64,000 nucleotides of DNA. Origin: UBA7803 sp963822255 (GTDB lineage: Bacteria > Pseudomonadota > Gammaproteobacteria > Pseudomonadales > Azotimanducaceae). Under the pieces are notes generated by a model that saw nothing but the letters and a program-made list of their open reading frames with translations, searched no databases and was not told the origin of the DNA. Position numbers and translations under genes: made by a program. Numbering within the stretch: the stretch's first letter is position 1; every line of letters starts with the position of its first letter. The stretch lies in assembly GCA_963822255.1 (NCBI GenBank), contig CAWGGV010000009.1, positions 620,001-684,000 of the forward strand, read 5' to 3'. Of the stretch, positions 27,611 through 37,272 are shown piece after piece.

Positions 27611-28767
27611 TCCGACAGATCCTGAGGCTCACGGCGGCGAGCCTGGAGAGCCTGGGCGGCCGGCTCGGCACCAGCTCGATCATCGTGGTGGGGATCGGCG
27701 GCGTGGTGGCGGTGCTGGTCGGCCTGCTGGCGATGGCTCACGGCTTTCAGGCAGCGCTGGAAGACACCGGTCGGCCCGACCGGGCGCTGGTCATGCGCCT
27801 GGGCGCCAGGGACGAGATCGGCTCGTGGCTGACCATGGACGAGGCCGCCATCATCGGTCAGCTCGAAGGGGTGGCCGAGGCCAGCCCCGAGCTATTCGTG
27901 GTCACGGATCTGGTGACCCGCAGCACCGGCAGGCCCGGAGTGGCGATCGCCCGGGGCGTGACCAGCGCTGCCTTCGCGTTGCGTCCGGAGCTCGCGATGG
28001 TGGAGGGACGCCGGTTCCGGCCGGGGCGGGACGAGCTGGTGGCCGGCGTCGACGCCGCGGCCATCTACGCCGGGCTCGGCCTCGGCGACCGGGTGCGGGT
28101 GCGCGACCATGTGTGGACCGTGGTTGGGCATTTTCGCGGCGCCGGAGCCGAGGACTCGGAGGTCTGGATGGATCTGCCGGGCGCCCAGGCGGCGTTCCGC
28201 CGCAACGGCGCCGTCAACACTGTGCGGGTCCGGCTGGCGCGCACCGACGCGGCCGATGCCCTGGCTCGGCGGATCGAGGCGGATCCCCGCCTCCCCGCGG
28301 CACTGGTCCCGGAGCAGCGCTTCTATCGCCGGCAATCCCAGCAGCGTGCCGAGCTCATCGAATCGTTCGCCTATCTGGTGGCCGGAATCATGGCGGTGGG
28401 CGCGGTGATCGCCGCGTATGCCACCATGCATACCGCGGTGACCATGCGCTCGGTGGAAATCGCCACGCTTCGGGCTCTGGGCTTCGGCGCTCTGGCGGTC
28501 GCGGCCTCGGTCATCCTCGAAGCGTTGTTGCTGGCGCTGCTGGGCGGGCTTCTGGGCGGCGTCGCGGTCTACCTCGCTTACGACGGACATTCCGCCTCCA
28601 CCTTGAACCCGGACGCCCTGTCCAGCGTGTCGTTCGAGTTCACCGTCACGCCGCTGCTGGTGGCGGCGGGTCTCGCCGGCGCTCTGCTGCTGGGATTGCT
28701 CGGAGCCATTCCGGCGGCGGCGGGCGCCGTGCGCGCGGGGATCGCCGCGGCACTCCGGGGCGAGTAG
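27607..28767 (+). CDS. ABC transporter permease, FtsX/MacB type (second of pair)
   Basis: A 386-residue permease with one N-terminal helix (IIVVGIGGVVAVLVGLLAMAHGF), a periplasmic core and three C-terminal helices around MRSVEIATLRALGFGALAVAASVILEALLLALLGG, the FtsX signature region. It is the last gene of the cluster and converges on the TcuA-like gene with a 25-base gap. It closely resembles the permease at 39863-41056 in layout and in the ALGFGA and EIATLRALGFG motifs. Confidence 0.9.
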   Translation: MIRQILRLTAASLESLGGRLGTSSIIVVGIGGVVAVLVGLLAMAHGFQAALEDTGRPDRALVMRLGARDEIGSWLTMDEAAIIGQLEGVAEASPELFVVTDLVTRSTGRPGVAIARGVTSAAFALRPELAMVEGRRFRPGRDELVAGVDAAAIYAGLGLGDRVRVRDHVWTVVGHFRGAGAEDSEVWMDLPGAQAAFRRNGAVNTVRVRLARTDAADALARRIEADPRLPAALVPEQRFYRRQSQQRAELIESFAYLVAGIMAVGAVIAAYATMHTAVTMRSVEIATLRALGFGALAVAASVILEALLLALLGGLLGGVAVYLAYDGHSASTLNPDALSSVSFEFTVTPLLVAAGLAGALLLGLLGAIPAAAGAVRAGIAAALRGE

Positions 28768-28792
28768 CGCGACCGCCGGCGCGGCGTCCCGC

Positions 28793-30274
28793 CTACGACT
28801 CGGAAGCGTTTGCGCCCGCGTGCCCGGCCGCCGCGTTCCGCCCCGCCGTGCGGCCGAACACGGCGCCCGACGTCAGCCCCGTGCCCCCCGGATAGTTGAA
28901 GTAGAACAGCCCGCCCACCAACTCGCCTGCAGCGTAGAGCCCGGGCATGGGCTCACCTTCCTCGCTGATCACCCGCGCCGCGGCGTCCACGTGCAGGCCG
29001 CCGAAGGTGAACGTGATGCCACAGGTGATGCCATAGGCCTCGAAGGGCGGCGTATCGAGGACGTTGGCCCAGTTCGACTTCGGCACCGCCAGACCGCGGG
29101 TGGCGCGGCCGTCCTTCACCGTGGGGTCGAACGGCGTGGCCGCGTCCACGGCCGTGTTGTAGGCAGCTACCTCCCGCAGAAAGCCCTCGCGGTTCACCCC
29201 TTCGAGCCGGTCTGCCAGAGCCTCGAGCGTGTCCGCCGTCACCCGCGTCGCCTGAGGTATGCGGTACTCGTCGCGCAGCAGGTGACTGACCTTGGCATCG
29301 AACACCTGCCAGGCGAGCTGACCCGGCTGCTCGAGCACGGCACGTCCGTAGCGGGCGTACGTGTAGTTGCGGAAGTCGGCGCCCTCGTCGACGAAGCGGC
29401 AGCCCTCGGCATTGACCATGATGCCGAACGGATAGGAATGCTTCTGAAAGCCGTCGCCGACGGCGAGGTCGCCGTACTCGGGAGCGTTGACGTCCCAGCC
29501 CACGGCGTGACAGCCGGAAAAGTTGCCGCGGGTGGCGGCGCCGGCCTCCACAGCCATGCGGATGCCGTCGCCGGTGTTGAACCGGGTGCCGCGAACCCGG
29601 GCGAGATCCCATCCCGGGCCCAGGTAGCGGGTACGCCAGGCGGGGCTCGACTCGAAACCGCCGCAGGCCAGCACCACCGCATCGGCCCGCAGCACCTCGT
29701 CATTCACCCGCACACCGCGGATGCGACCGCGTTCCAGGACCAGCGCGGTCACCCGGGCGCCGTAGCGGATCTTCACGCCGGCGCTGGCGGCGATGCCGGT
29801 GAGGCTGTCCACCAGGCCAGGCCCGCCGCCTACCGCCTCGACGGTCAGCCCGCCCCAGAAGCGCACACGACCGTCCACCTGGAACGATTGGCGGCCGTAC
29901 AGGGGGAGGAATCGCACGCCTTTGCCGTGCATCCAGCCGAGGGTCTCGAAGCTCTCGTCGATGACCAGCCCGGCCAGCTCCGGATCCGTGCGGTAACGTG
30001 TGACACGGCCCATGTCGTCGTAGAACGCTTCGCGTGGGTAGGTCCCGAAGTCGGTCCGGGCGATCTCCTCCTCCGTGAGATCGGGCATCAGTCGGCGCAG
30101 GTCGTCGACGCCGCAATACACGGTTCGCATGGCGCCAGCGGTGAACCGGGAGTTGCCGCCGCGCAGCTGATATGGCGCCCGCTCCAGCAGCGCGACCTCG
30201 GCCCCGCGCTCACGGGCGCTGATCGCCGCGCACAGGGCGGCGTTGCCGCCGCCGACGATGATGACGTGGTTCAT
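28793..30274 (-). CDS. tcuA: FAD-dependent tricarballylate dehydrogenase-like protein
   Basis: A 493-residue flavoprotein of the fumarate reductase/succinate dehydrogenase flavoprotein family. The N-terminus has the FAD-binding VIIVGGGNAALCAAISARERGAEV, then the TcuA-like RGGNSRFTAGAMR; the C-terminus has the second FAD motif GLYAAGELVGGLFYFNYPGGTGLTSGAVFGRTAGR. In Salmonella, TcuA oxidises tricarballylate to cis-aconitate and needs TcuB to reoxidise FADH2. No tcuB or tcuC neighbour is present here, so a related dehydrogenase substrate is possible. It is divergent from the GGDEF/EAL gene. Confidence 0.82.
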   Translation of the reverse strand: MNHVIIVGGGNAALCAAISARERGAEVALLERAPYQLRGGNSRFTAGAMRTVYCGVDDLRRLMPDLTEEEIARTDFGTYPREAFYDDMGRVTRYRTDPELAGLVIDESFETLGWMHGKGVRFLPLYGRQSFQVDGRVRFWGGLTVEAVGGGPGLVDSLTGIAASAGVKIRYGARVTALVLERGRIRGVRVNDEVLRADAVVLACGGFESSPAWRTRYLGPGWDLARVRGTRFNTGDGIRMAVEAGAATRGNFSGCHAVGWDVNAPEYGDLAVGDGFQKHSYPFGIMVNAEGCRFVDEGADFRNYTYARYGRAVLEQPGQLAWQVFDAKVSHLLRDEYRIPQATRVTADTLEALADRLEGVNREGFLREVAAYNTAVDAATPFDPTVKDGRATRGLAVPKSNWANVLDTPPFEAYGITCGITFTFGGLHVDAAARVISEEGEPMPGLYAAGELVGGLFYFNYPGGTGLTSGAVFGRTAGRNAAAGHAGANASES

Positions 30275-30390
30275 GGGCGTCTCCGGTGACGTTGCGGCAG
30301 GTAGTGTACTGGCGGCCGGCGACCGGCCACTACCGAGCTGCCGATCAACTCACGGGTCCGGCCGTGCCGCCGATGGCTTCACCGGCGGAA

Positions 30391-30406
30391 CGTGACTCCG
30401 GTCACG
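30391..30406. promoter_or_regulatory. inverted repeat in the divergent tcuA / GGDEF-EAL gap
   Basis: CGTGAC and GTCACG form a perfect 6-bp inverted repeat around TCCG in the 229-base gap between two divergent genes. It could be an operator. The rest of the gap shows only a weak minus-strand -10-like TACACT (30303-30308). Confidence 0.3.
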
Positions 30407-30503
30407 CCGCCGCAGGGGCCGGACCCGTGCTGGCCGCGCTCTGCCGCCGAGCCACCTAGACTCAGCCGAATCGCGGCCATTTTCGATCGCAAGGACTCAG
30501 CGG

Positions 30504-33500
30504 ATGAACATCGAGCGTGCCAACTCGTCTCCCGCCCGACGCTCGCCGGGTCTGGTGGAGGCCAGCCGGATCTGGGCCGACGCGGTCTACTGGGAGCAGG
30601 ACGGCGCCTTCCGCGTTACGGCCATCAGCGGGCCGCTGCTGGAGCACGCGGAGATGGATCCGGCCCACTGGATCGGCAAGTTCCTGTGGGATCTGCCCCT
30701 CGAGCCGGTGGCCAAGGCCGGCTGGGACACCTATCGGGCCAGGCTCACCGCCGGTGAGCCCGTATCTGACTTCCTGTTCCGCTGGAAGGCGCCCGACCAG
30801 CAGGTCCGCTTCCTGTCGGTATCGGGTCAGCCGATCCGCTGCGGCGACGGCTTCGACGGCTACTCGGGGCTCGCGCGGGAGGTCACCCGCTACGTCCGAC
30901 GCGAGCGCAGCAGCCGCATCGAGCGGGACGTCTCCCGTTCGATCATGCGTTCCCGGAGCGTGGCGGAGGCAATCGGCGCGATCCTCGCCGCCATCTGCGG
31001 CACCCTCGGCTGGGCCTTGGGCGTCAGTTGGACGCTGAACGCGAACGACCGCACACTCTCGTTCGACCAGTCCTGGGCCGATTCGGACGCGGGCGCAGGC
31101 AATGGCGTCGAGCTGCTTCGCAGCCTGTCGCCGCTGGCAACCGACAACGACGGCCTGTTTCAGCAGGCCGTCCAGGGCAGCGGGCCGGTGTGGGTGGACT
31201 CGCTCGAGGACGAGCCGGCGCTTTCCGGCATCGGCGGTCAGCTGCAGAACATGCGGTCCGGCGTCTTCATCCCCGTCAAGGCGGGCGGTCAGCCGCGGGG
31301 ACTTCTCGGTTGCTTCAGCGGCGAGACGGACTATCCGGATCCCGAGCTGCTGGGGGCGCTGCAGGCCGTGTCCGCTGAGCTGGACGAGTTCATCTCCCGA
31401 ATCGAGGATCGCGAACAGCTGCTGCGCTTTCGCGCCGCCATGGACATGTCCGGAGACCAGATCTTCCTGGTGGACCGCGACACCATGGTGTTCGTGGACA
31501 TGAATCAGACCGCCATCGATGCCACCGGTTACAGTCGCGAGGAACTGCTTCGGCTGGGGCCCCAGGATCTGACGTCCGCCAGCCGCCAGGACGCCGAGCT
31601 GATGTACGACCGGGTGATCGCCGCCGGCGATGTCGGCATCACCCAGGAGATCATGGGACAGGGCCGGCGCGGTCAGTCCTACGTGGAGGTCCACCGCCGA
31701 GCGATGCGGGCCGGGGGCCGCTGGCTCATCGTCAGCATCAGCCGGGACATCCACGCCCGCAAGCGGGCGGAGATGGCCGAGCTGCGCCTGCGCCGCATGT
31801 TCGCCACCCTGTCGGCCACCAACGACGCCATCATGCGGGTGAAGTCCCCCGATCTGCTGTACCAGAGGGTCTGCGAGGCGGCCGTGGATCCGGGCGGCTT
31901 TTCCACCGCGGCGATCATTCTCGTGGACGGGCAGACGGGCGTGGCCGAGGTGGTGGCGGCGTCCGGCCAACTCGCCGATCGGCTCTCCGCCAAGGGCGTA
32001 TCCCTCGACCGCGGGGCCGACAACTACGCGGATCTGATATCCACCGCATACCGCACCCGCAGCCACGCCGTCAGCAACAATTTCATGAAGGATGGGCGCG
32101 TCAAGCGCTGGCACGAGGCAGGACGGCGCTACGGCATCCGCGCCGCCGCTGCGCTCCCCATGGTGCGCGACAACCGCGCCTACGGCGTGCTGCTGTTCCA
32201 GTCCGAGGATCGCAACGCGTTCGACAGCGAGATCATCGCTCTGCTGCACCGGATGACGGACAACGTGACGTTCGCCCTGGACACCTTCGAGCACGAGGCC
32301 GAGCGTCGGGTGGCCGAGGACCGCATCCAGTACCTGGCCACCCACGACGCGCTGACGGGGCTGCCCAACCGCGTGATGTTCGCGCAGATCCTGTCTCATG
32401 CGGTAGAGACTGCCTGCCGCTACCAGCGCAAATTCGCGGTGCTGTTCATCGACCTGGACCGCTTCAAGGTCGTCAACGATTCGTTCGGCCACGCCGCGGG
32501 CGACATGCTGCTCAAGGAGATGGCAGGCCGGCTGACGAGCCAGCTTCGCGCTAGCGACGTGGTCGCGCGCCTCGGCGGAGACGAGTTCGTGGTGCTGCTC
32601 GAGAAGGTGAGCATCGCGTCCCAGGCCAGCGCGATCGCGCGTAAGCTGCTGTCTTCGGTGCTGAGGCCCATGAACATCCTGGGCCACGAGTGCCGGGTGA
32701 CCACCAGCATCGGCATCGCCATGTACCCGGGAGACGGCGAAGACGAACCGTCGCTCATGAAGAACGCCGATATCGCCATGTACTTCGCGAAGAAAGAAGG
32801 CAAGAACAATTTCCAGTTCTACTCCGCGGAGCTGAAAGCCCAGTCGCTGGAGCGTCTGGTGCTGGAATCGAATCTTCGCTCGGCCCTCGACAATGACGAG
32901 TTGCGTCTCGAGTATCAGGCGCAGATCAAGCTGAAGACAGGCTCGATCTGCGGCGTGGAGGCGCTTCTGCGCTGGGACAACGCGGACATCGGCGCGGTCC
33001 CGCCGGCCCAGTTCATACCGGTGGCCGAGGAGACGGGGCTGATCGTTCCCATCGGCCGCTGGGTGCTGATGACCGCTTGTCGACAGGCCGTCGAGTGGCA
33101 ACGTCAGGGCCTGCCGGCCATCTGCATGGCGGTGAACCTGTCGGCACGGCAGTTCGCATCGGGCGAGATTCTCGGTCACATTCGTGAGGCACTGGACGAC
33201 AGCGGCCTCGCTGCGGAGCTCCTCGAGCTCGAGATCACCGAGGGTATGGTCGTGCAGGATCCGGAACGGGCCGTGAAACGGCTGTCCGCAATCAAGCAGA
33301 TGGGCGTGCGCCTGGCCATCGACGATTTCGGCACCGGCTATTCCTCGCTCGGCCAGATCAAGACCTTCCCGGTGGACACTCTCAAGGTGGACCGTTCGTT
33401 CATCCGTGACCTGCCCGCCTACACCGAGGATCGAGCGATCACCGAGGCGATCATCGCCATGGCTCACACCTTGAGCCTCACGGTGATCGCCGAAGGGGTG

Positions 33501-33665
33501 GAGACCAGCGAGCAGGCGGAGTATCTGCGCGAGCACGCGTGCGACGAGATGCAGGGCTACTACTTCAGCCGGCCGGTCCCTCCGGAGGGATTCGCGGAGC
33601 TGCTGCAGCGCTCGGTGTCGGAGCAGCCGGCGAACGCGGACGCTTCCGCTGCCGAGCGCGATTGA
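30504..33665 (+). CDS. PAS/GAF/GGDEF/EAL cyclic-di-GMP signalling protein
   Basis: A 1053-residue cytoplasmic protein. Approximate order: PAS (15-135), GAF (145-300), PAS (310-430), GAF (440-600), GGDEF (615-780), EAL (795-1040). The cyclase site is intact (RLGGDEF, about residues 688-694). The phosphodiesterase keeps the key motifs GVEALLRW, ELEITEGMVV, DDFGTGYSSLG and KVDRSFI, so both synthesis and breakdown of c-di-GMP are possible and the sensory domains probably set the balance. The start is ATG 30504 with AAGGA upstream. A promoter for the next gene overlaps its stop. Confidence 0.92.
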   Translation: MNIERANSSPARRSPGLVEASRIWADAVYWEQDGAFRVTAISGPLLEHAEMDPAHWIGKFLWDLPLEPVAKAGWDTYRARLTAGEPVSDFLFRWKAPDQQVRFLSVSGQPIRCGDGFDGYSGLAREVTRYVRRERSSRIERDVSRSIMRSRSVAEAIGAILAAICGTLGWALGVSWTLNANDRTLSFDQSWADSDAGAGNGVELLRSLSPLATDNDGLFQQAVQGSGPVWVDSLEDEPALSGIGGQLQNMRSGVFIPVKAGGQPRGLLGCFSGETDYPDPELLGALQAVSAELDEFISRIEDREQLLRFRAAMDMSGDQIFLVDRDTMVFVDMNQTAIDATGYSREELLRLGPQDLTSASRQDAELMYDRVIAAGDVGITQEIMGQGRRGQSYVEVHRRAMRAGGRWLIVSISRDIHARKRAEMAELRLRRMFATLSATNDAIMRVKSPDLLYQRVCEAAVDPGGFSTAAIILVDGQTGVAEVVAASGQLADRLSAKGVSLDRGADNYADLISTAYRTRSHAVSNNFMKDGRVKRWHEAGRRYGIRAAAALPMVRDNRAYGVLLFQSEDRNAFDSEIIALLHRMTDNVTFALDTFEHEAERRVAEDRIQYLATHDALTGLPNRVMFAQILSHAVETACRYQRKFAVLFIDLDRFKVVNDSFGHAAGDMLLKEMAGRLTSQLRASDVVARLGGDEFVVLLEKVSIASQASAIARKLLSSVLRPMNILGHECRVTTSIGIAMYPGDGEDEPSLMKNADIAMYFAKKEGKNNFQFYSAELKAQSLERLVLESNLRSALDNDELRLEYQAQIKLKTGSICGVEALLRWDNADIGAVPPAQFIPVAEETGLIVPIGRWVLMTACRQAVEWQRQGLPAICMAVNLSARQFASGEILGHIREALDDSGLAAELLELEITEGMVVQDPERAVKRLSAIKQMGVRLAIDDFGTGYSSLGQIKTFPVDTLKVDRSFIRDLPAYTEDRAITEAIIAMAHTLSLTVIAEGVETSEQAEYLREHACDEMQGYYFSRPVPPEGFAELLQRSVSEQPANADASAAERD

Positions 33666-33690
33666 ATGCGTTGGCGCCGACTACCATAAT
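33662..33690 (+). promoter_or_regulatory. candidate sigma70 promoter for the AAA/TPR gene
   Basis: TTGAAT (33662-33667) and CATAAT (33685-33690) are separated by exactly 17 bases, the best sigma70 match I found in the window. It overlaps the stop of the GGDEF/EAL gene and would give a leader of about 190 bases before GTG 33888. I found no structured element in that leader. Confidence 0.5.
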
Positions 33691-33887
33691 GCCCAGGCGG
33701 GAGGAGCCCTGAAGCGATTTCGTCGGCCTGTCGGGCCGGCCACCGAGCACGCACCGGCCCCGGGGCATTTCTGCTCCGGACGTCGACACGGTAGCGGGCG
33801 ACAGCTCAGGGGCAAACAAAGTAGTGGTCCCGGATCCGCCCGAGGTGCCATCACCGCCGGCGGGCATCGCGGGAGGGATGCGATCCT

Positions 33888-36590
33888 GTGAGCATGCGAT
33901 CATCGGAGGTGTCTGCCCCACCCCGCCTCATCGGGCGCGAGCATGAGGTCGAGGTGTTCCGCTCCGCTTTGCGGGCGGTGGAGAACGGTGTATCCAGGAT
34001 CATTCACCTGCGCGGCGAGGTCGGCGCCGGCCGTACCCGCCTTCTCGAATCATTCGCCAGCGAAGCGATCGAGAGCGGCGCGAACTGCGTGGTAACGGCG
34101 CCGAGCCGGCCGATCGAAGCACCGTTCGCCGCGCTGCACAGGGCACCCATCCCTGGCGCGCTAGCGAGCTTGCGGAGCGCCCTGGAGACCCTGACGGGGC
34201 ACACAGATCCCTTCGATCGGCTGATCGACGCGCTCGCCGACGACGCGCGACGAACGCCGCTGTGGCTGCTGATGGACGACGTGCACGCCGCCGACGAGGC
34301 CACCCGGACGTTCGTCGGGCGTCTGCTGATCGCAATTCACCATGGCAGATTGCGGCAGTCGCGGGTGGGCGTTGTGCTCAGTCTCGCGCCCGCCGGCGAC
34401 CGCCAGCGGCTGGCCGTGCAGCTCGACGTCCAGGATCGCCGCGGCACGGCCGTTCGTATGACCCTCGCCGGCTTCGACGTGCCGGCGGTGCAACGCTGGC
34501 TCGAAGCGCGACTGTCGGCCCCGGCCGAGCCTGCGCTGGCGCGTCTGCTCGGTGAGGCCAGCGGCGGCAATCCGCTGTTGCTCACTGAGCTGACAGGCTT
34601 CCTCGAGGGCCGCGGCATGATGCGACCGGTCGACGGCCTGGTCAGGTACGTGGCCGGCGGGGCGACGGGTATCGCTCTGCCACGTGATCTGAACGCGTTG
34701 CTGCGCGGCAGGATGAGCGCGATCTCCAGCGACTGCCGGCGGGCAATGACGTTCGCCGCATTTCTCGGAGACGAGTTCGACGCCGGCTCGCTGGCCCACG
34801 TCATGAAGCGCGACGCGGCGGGGCTCGACGCTTTGATTGACGAAGCCGCCAACGCGTCTCTGGTGGAACGGCAGGGCGGCAGGGTGCGATTCAAGCATGA
34901 TTCCGCCCGCGAGCTTCTCTACGCGGCCCGCGACCGGCAGAGCCGGCAACGGACCCATCTCGAGGTATGCCGCAGACTGATCGACGAGCTGGGAGACGGC
35001 GCCGACGAGCACTGCCTCACCATCACCCATCATCTGGTGCGCGCCGGCGATCTCGCCGACCCCGCTCTGCTGGTGCGCTTCGCGTCCCGGGCCGCCGAGC
35101 TGGCCTTCTCCAACCATTCCTATTATCTGGCCGGGCGGTACTACCAGGCCGCCGCCGGCGCCGCGACCGACGCGCTCTCCGTCCGGCAGCGCGCCGAGCT
35201 CTACTGGCGCGCCGGCGAAGCGTTCCAACGCTGGTCCGACGACGCGCCGAGCACCCAGTGCTTCGAAGCGTCGGCAGAGCTGTACGAGCAGTGCGACGAT
35301 CTCGCCGGCCAAGCGCGGGCGCTGCAGGGGGTGCTGCGCAATCGGGTCGCCTTCGGCGAGGCCCGCGGCGCAGCGACCGTTGTCGCCGACCGCCTCCAGG
35401 GGCTGCTCGGCACACTGCCGGACGACGCGGCGGAGCTGAAAGTGCGGGTGTACGACACCCTGGCCGGCTATCACCACAACGCGGCTCGCTACGACGCCGC
35501 GGAGAGCTACGCACGCCAGGCGATGACCATCGCCAGGAGCAGCGAGGATCCGGGTCTGCGGTGCATACCGGTGACCTCGCTGGCGCTGGCACAGATGGAG
35601 CAGCTCCGGCTGACTGATGCCAAGGCCACCTGGCTCGAGGGGCTGAGTTACGACCGCGCCACCGGAGCCACCCGTTATGAAGGTCTGCATCTGCAACGCC
35701 TGCCGGTAACCCTGTTCTGCATGGGTGAGATCCAGGAAGCCGTCCACTACAACCAGGCGTCGTATCACCACAACGAGAAGATCGGCAACACGGGCGAGCT
35801 CTGCCTGAATCTCACCGTGGACGTGATGATCGCCAACCTGCGAGGCGAGTTCGACGTTGCCGCCGCGACCGGCCGTGAAGCACTGGAGCTGATGGGCACC
35901 ACCCGCTATCTGTGGAGCGCTCCGTCACTGATCGGCGCACTCGTCTACGCGCTGACGATGAAGGGCCGGTTCGACGATGCCGCGTCCGTGATCGAGCATC
36001 TGTCCAGCAACGGTCTGACCTTCGAGGACACCAGCCCTTTCCGCAGCACGGCCCTTCGCCTCCGCCAGCTGCTTCAGGCACATCGCGCCATCGCCGCGGT
36101 GGAGCCCGCGCCGTTCGGCGCCCGCGACCCCCGGGACGGCCCGCGAGGGGTGCGGGTCGGCAGCGTCAGCCGGCTGTGCGGCGAAGCCGAGCTGGCACTG
36201 TTCCAGTCCCGGCCGGAGCGCCTGTCCGGCGTTCACGATGCGCTGGAATTCGTTCATCGCCGGGGCCTGGTCCTTGCCCTCGGATGGTGCTGCTCGGTTC
36301 CCCGCGCGCTGGCGGTTTCGACTGCGCTGCGAAGCGGGATGAACCGCGCGCGCACCTGCTTCGATGCGGCCAGCAGGCTGGCGGAACGGGTGGGCGCGCC
36401 GCTGGAAGACGGCCGGGTGGCACTATGCCGCGGGCTCGCCGGGATGGCCGCCGCCGACGGAGATGCCGCAACCTCACGCCACGATCTGGCCAACGCCCTG
36501 GCCTGCTTCGAGCATCACGACGCGCCGGCGCTGGTCAATCTGGCCCGGGCCGGACTGGCCAGACCACCGGAACGTCCGGTAACCCACTGA
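33888..36590 (+). CDS. AAA-type ATPase with TPR-like C-terminus
   Basis: A 900-residue protein resembling the ATPase and helical-repeat parts of large LuxR/MalT-type (STAND) regulators. The opening LIGREHEVEVFRSAL and Walker-A-like GEVGAGRTR (about residues 44-52) have Arg where Lys is expected; Walker B is PLWLLMDDVHAAD (about 124-136). From about residue 380 it is TPR-like helices (LAFSNHSYYLAGRYYQAAAGA, then YDAAESYARQAM). No C-terminal DNA-binding HTH is visible. It probably acts as a signalling scaffold or transducer; the altered Walker A makes ATP hydrolysis uncertain. GTG 33888 has GGGAGG 11 bases upstream; ATG 33894 is the alternative. Confidence 0.75.
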   Translation: MSMRSSEVSAPPRLIGREHEVEVFRSALRAVENGVSRIIHLRGEVGAGRTRLLESFASEAIESGANCVVTAPSRPIEAPFAALHRAPIPGALASLRSALETLTGHTDPFDRLIDALADDARRTPLWLLMDDVHAADEATRTFVGRLLIAIHHGRLRQSRVGVVLSLAPAGDRQRLAVQLDVQDRRGTAVRMTLAGFDVPAVQRWLEARLSAPAEPALARLLGEASGGNPLLLTELTGFLEGRGMMRPVDGLVRYVAGGATGIALPRDLNALLRGRMSAISSDCRRAMTFAAFLGDEFDAGSLAHVMKRDAAGLDALIDEAANASLVERQGGRVRFKHDSARELLYAARDRQSRQRTHLEVCRRLIDELGDGADEHCLTITHHLVRAGDLADPALLVRFASRAAELAFSNHSYYLAGRYYQAAAGAATDALSVRQRAELYWRAGEAFQRWSDDAPSTQCFEASAELYEQCDDLAGQARALQGVLRNRVAFGEARGAATVVADRLQGLLGTLPDDAAELKVRVYDTLAGYHHNAARYDAAESYARQAMTIARSSEDPGLRCIPVTSLALAQMEQLRLTDAKATWLEGLSYDRATGATRYEGLHLQRLPVTLFCMGEIQEAVHYNQASYHHNEKIGNTGELCLNLTVDVMIANLRGEFDVAAATGREALELMGTTRYLWSAPSLIGALVYALTMKGRFDDAASVIEHLSSNGLTFEDTSPFRSTALRLRQLLQAHRAIAAVEPAPFGARDPRDGPRGVRVGSVSRLCGEAELALFQSRPERLSGVHDALEFVHRRGLVLALGWCCSVPRALAVSTALRSGMNRARTCFDAASRLAERVGAPLEDGRVALCRGLAGMAAADGDAATSRHDLANALACFEHHDAPALVNLARAGLARPPERPVTH

Positions 36591-36600
36591 GGAGAGCGAC

Positions 36601-37272
36601 ATGCCCGATATGCCAGGTCTCATTGCCCGGCCGCGCTTCATGCGCCTGCACGACCAGTACCTGAACGCCGGCACGGACAATCGGCGCCGCTTCGCGCTGG
36701 AGCTGTTGTCCGGTCGTCCGCTCGCCCGGGTCTACCAGGACCTCGGCATCGGCACGGCCGCCGACCGGCGTCATCTGGAGCGGGAGTTTTACGCGGAGGA
36801 AGGGCCGCTCGCCTACTGGCCGTACGACCGCTACGGCTACCTGGGCAACAAGCAGGAAATCCTCCGGCAGGGCCTGCTGGAGACCGTACGCGTGGTGGAG
36901 GGCCTGCCCGCGTCGAGCATGACGCGCCAGCATTTCAAGCGGCCGCAGGGAGACGAGCCGGTGAGCCGTCGCCTGGAAACCTGGTGGATGTGCTCGGGCA
37001 ATCGGTTCGAGGTGAACGTGCTGGACGGGGATTCACAGGTCACCATGATGATCCTGACTCCCGCCTCGCCGCCGTTGCCCGACAAGCGCAAGGCCAAGCT
37101 GGAGCACGACGGGTTCATCTGGACCATCGGCCACAAGGACGTGCTGTCGAGCTACCTCGGCCAATACCGATCGGACCAGACCCGGTACCCGACCCTCGAG
37201 CCAGCCTATAAGGTATCCGGTTCCACCGTGGGCCGGCGGGATCTCAGACGCATCAACAAGTTCACCGAATGA
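36601..37272 (+). CDS. protein of unknown function
   Basis: A 223-residue soluble protein (no signal peptide or membrane segment) with many aromatic and charged residues, for example LAYWPYDRYGYLGNKQEILRQG and RRLETWWMCSGNRFEVNVLDGDSQVTMMILTP. I do not recognise the family. It begins 10 bases after the AAA/TPR gene behind a GAGGAGAG Shine-Dalgarno sequence and overlaps the RDD gene by 4 bases, so the three form an operon and may work together. Confidence 0.75.
   Translation: MPDMPGLIARPRFMRLHDQYLNAGTDNRRRFALELLSGRPLARVYQDLGIGTAADRRHLEREFYAEEGPLAYWPYDRYGYLGNKQEILRQGLLETVRVVEGLPASSMTRQHFKRPQGDEPVSRRLETWWMCSGNRFEVNVLDGDSQVTMMILTPASPPLPDKRKAKLEHDGFIWTIGHKDVLSSYLGQYRSDQTRYPTLEPAYKVSGSTVGRRDLRRINKFTE

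Noticed and set aside
30462..33536. Minus-strand open frame of 1024 codons antisense to the GGDEF/EAL gene
   Set aside because: It mirrors a real gene whose domains are unambiguous; its translation has no domain or signal and is rich in His, Gln and Arg as expected for antisense frames of GC-rich genes.
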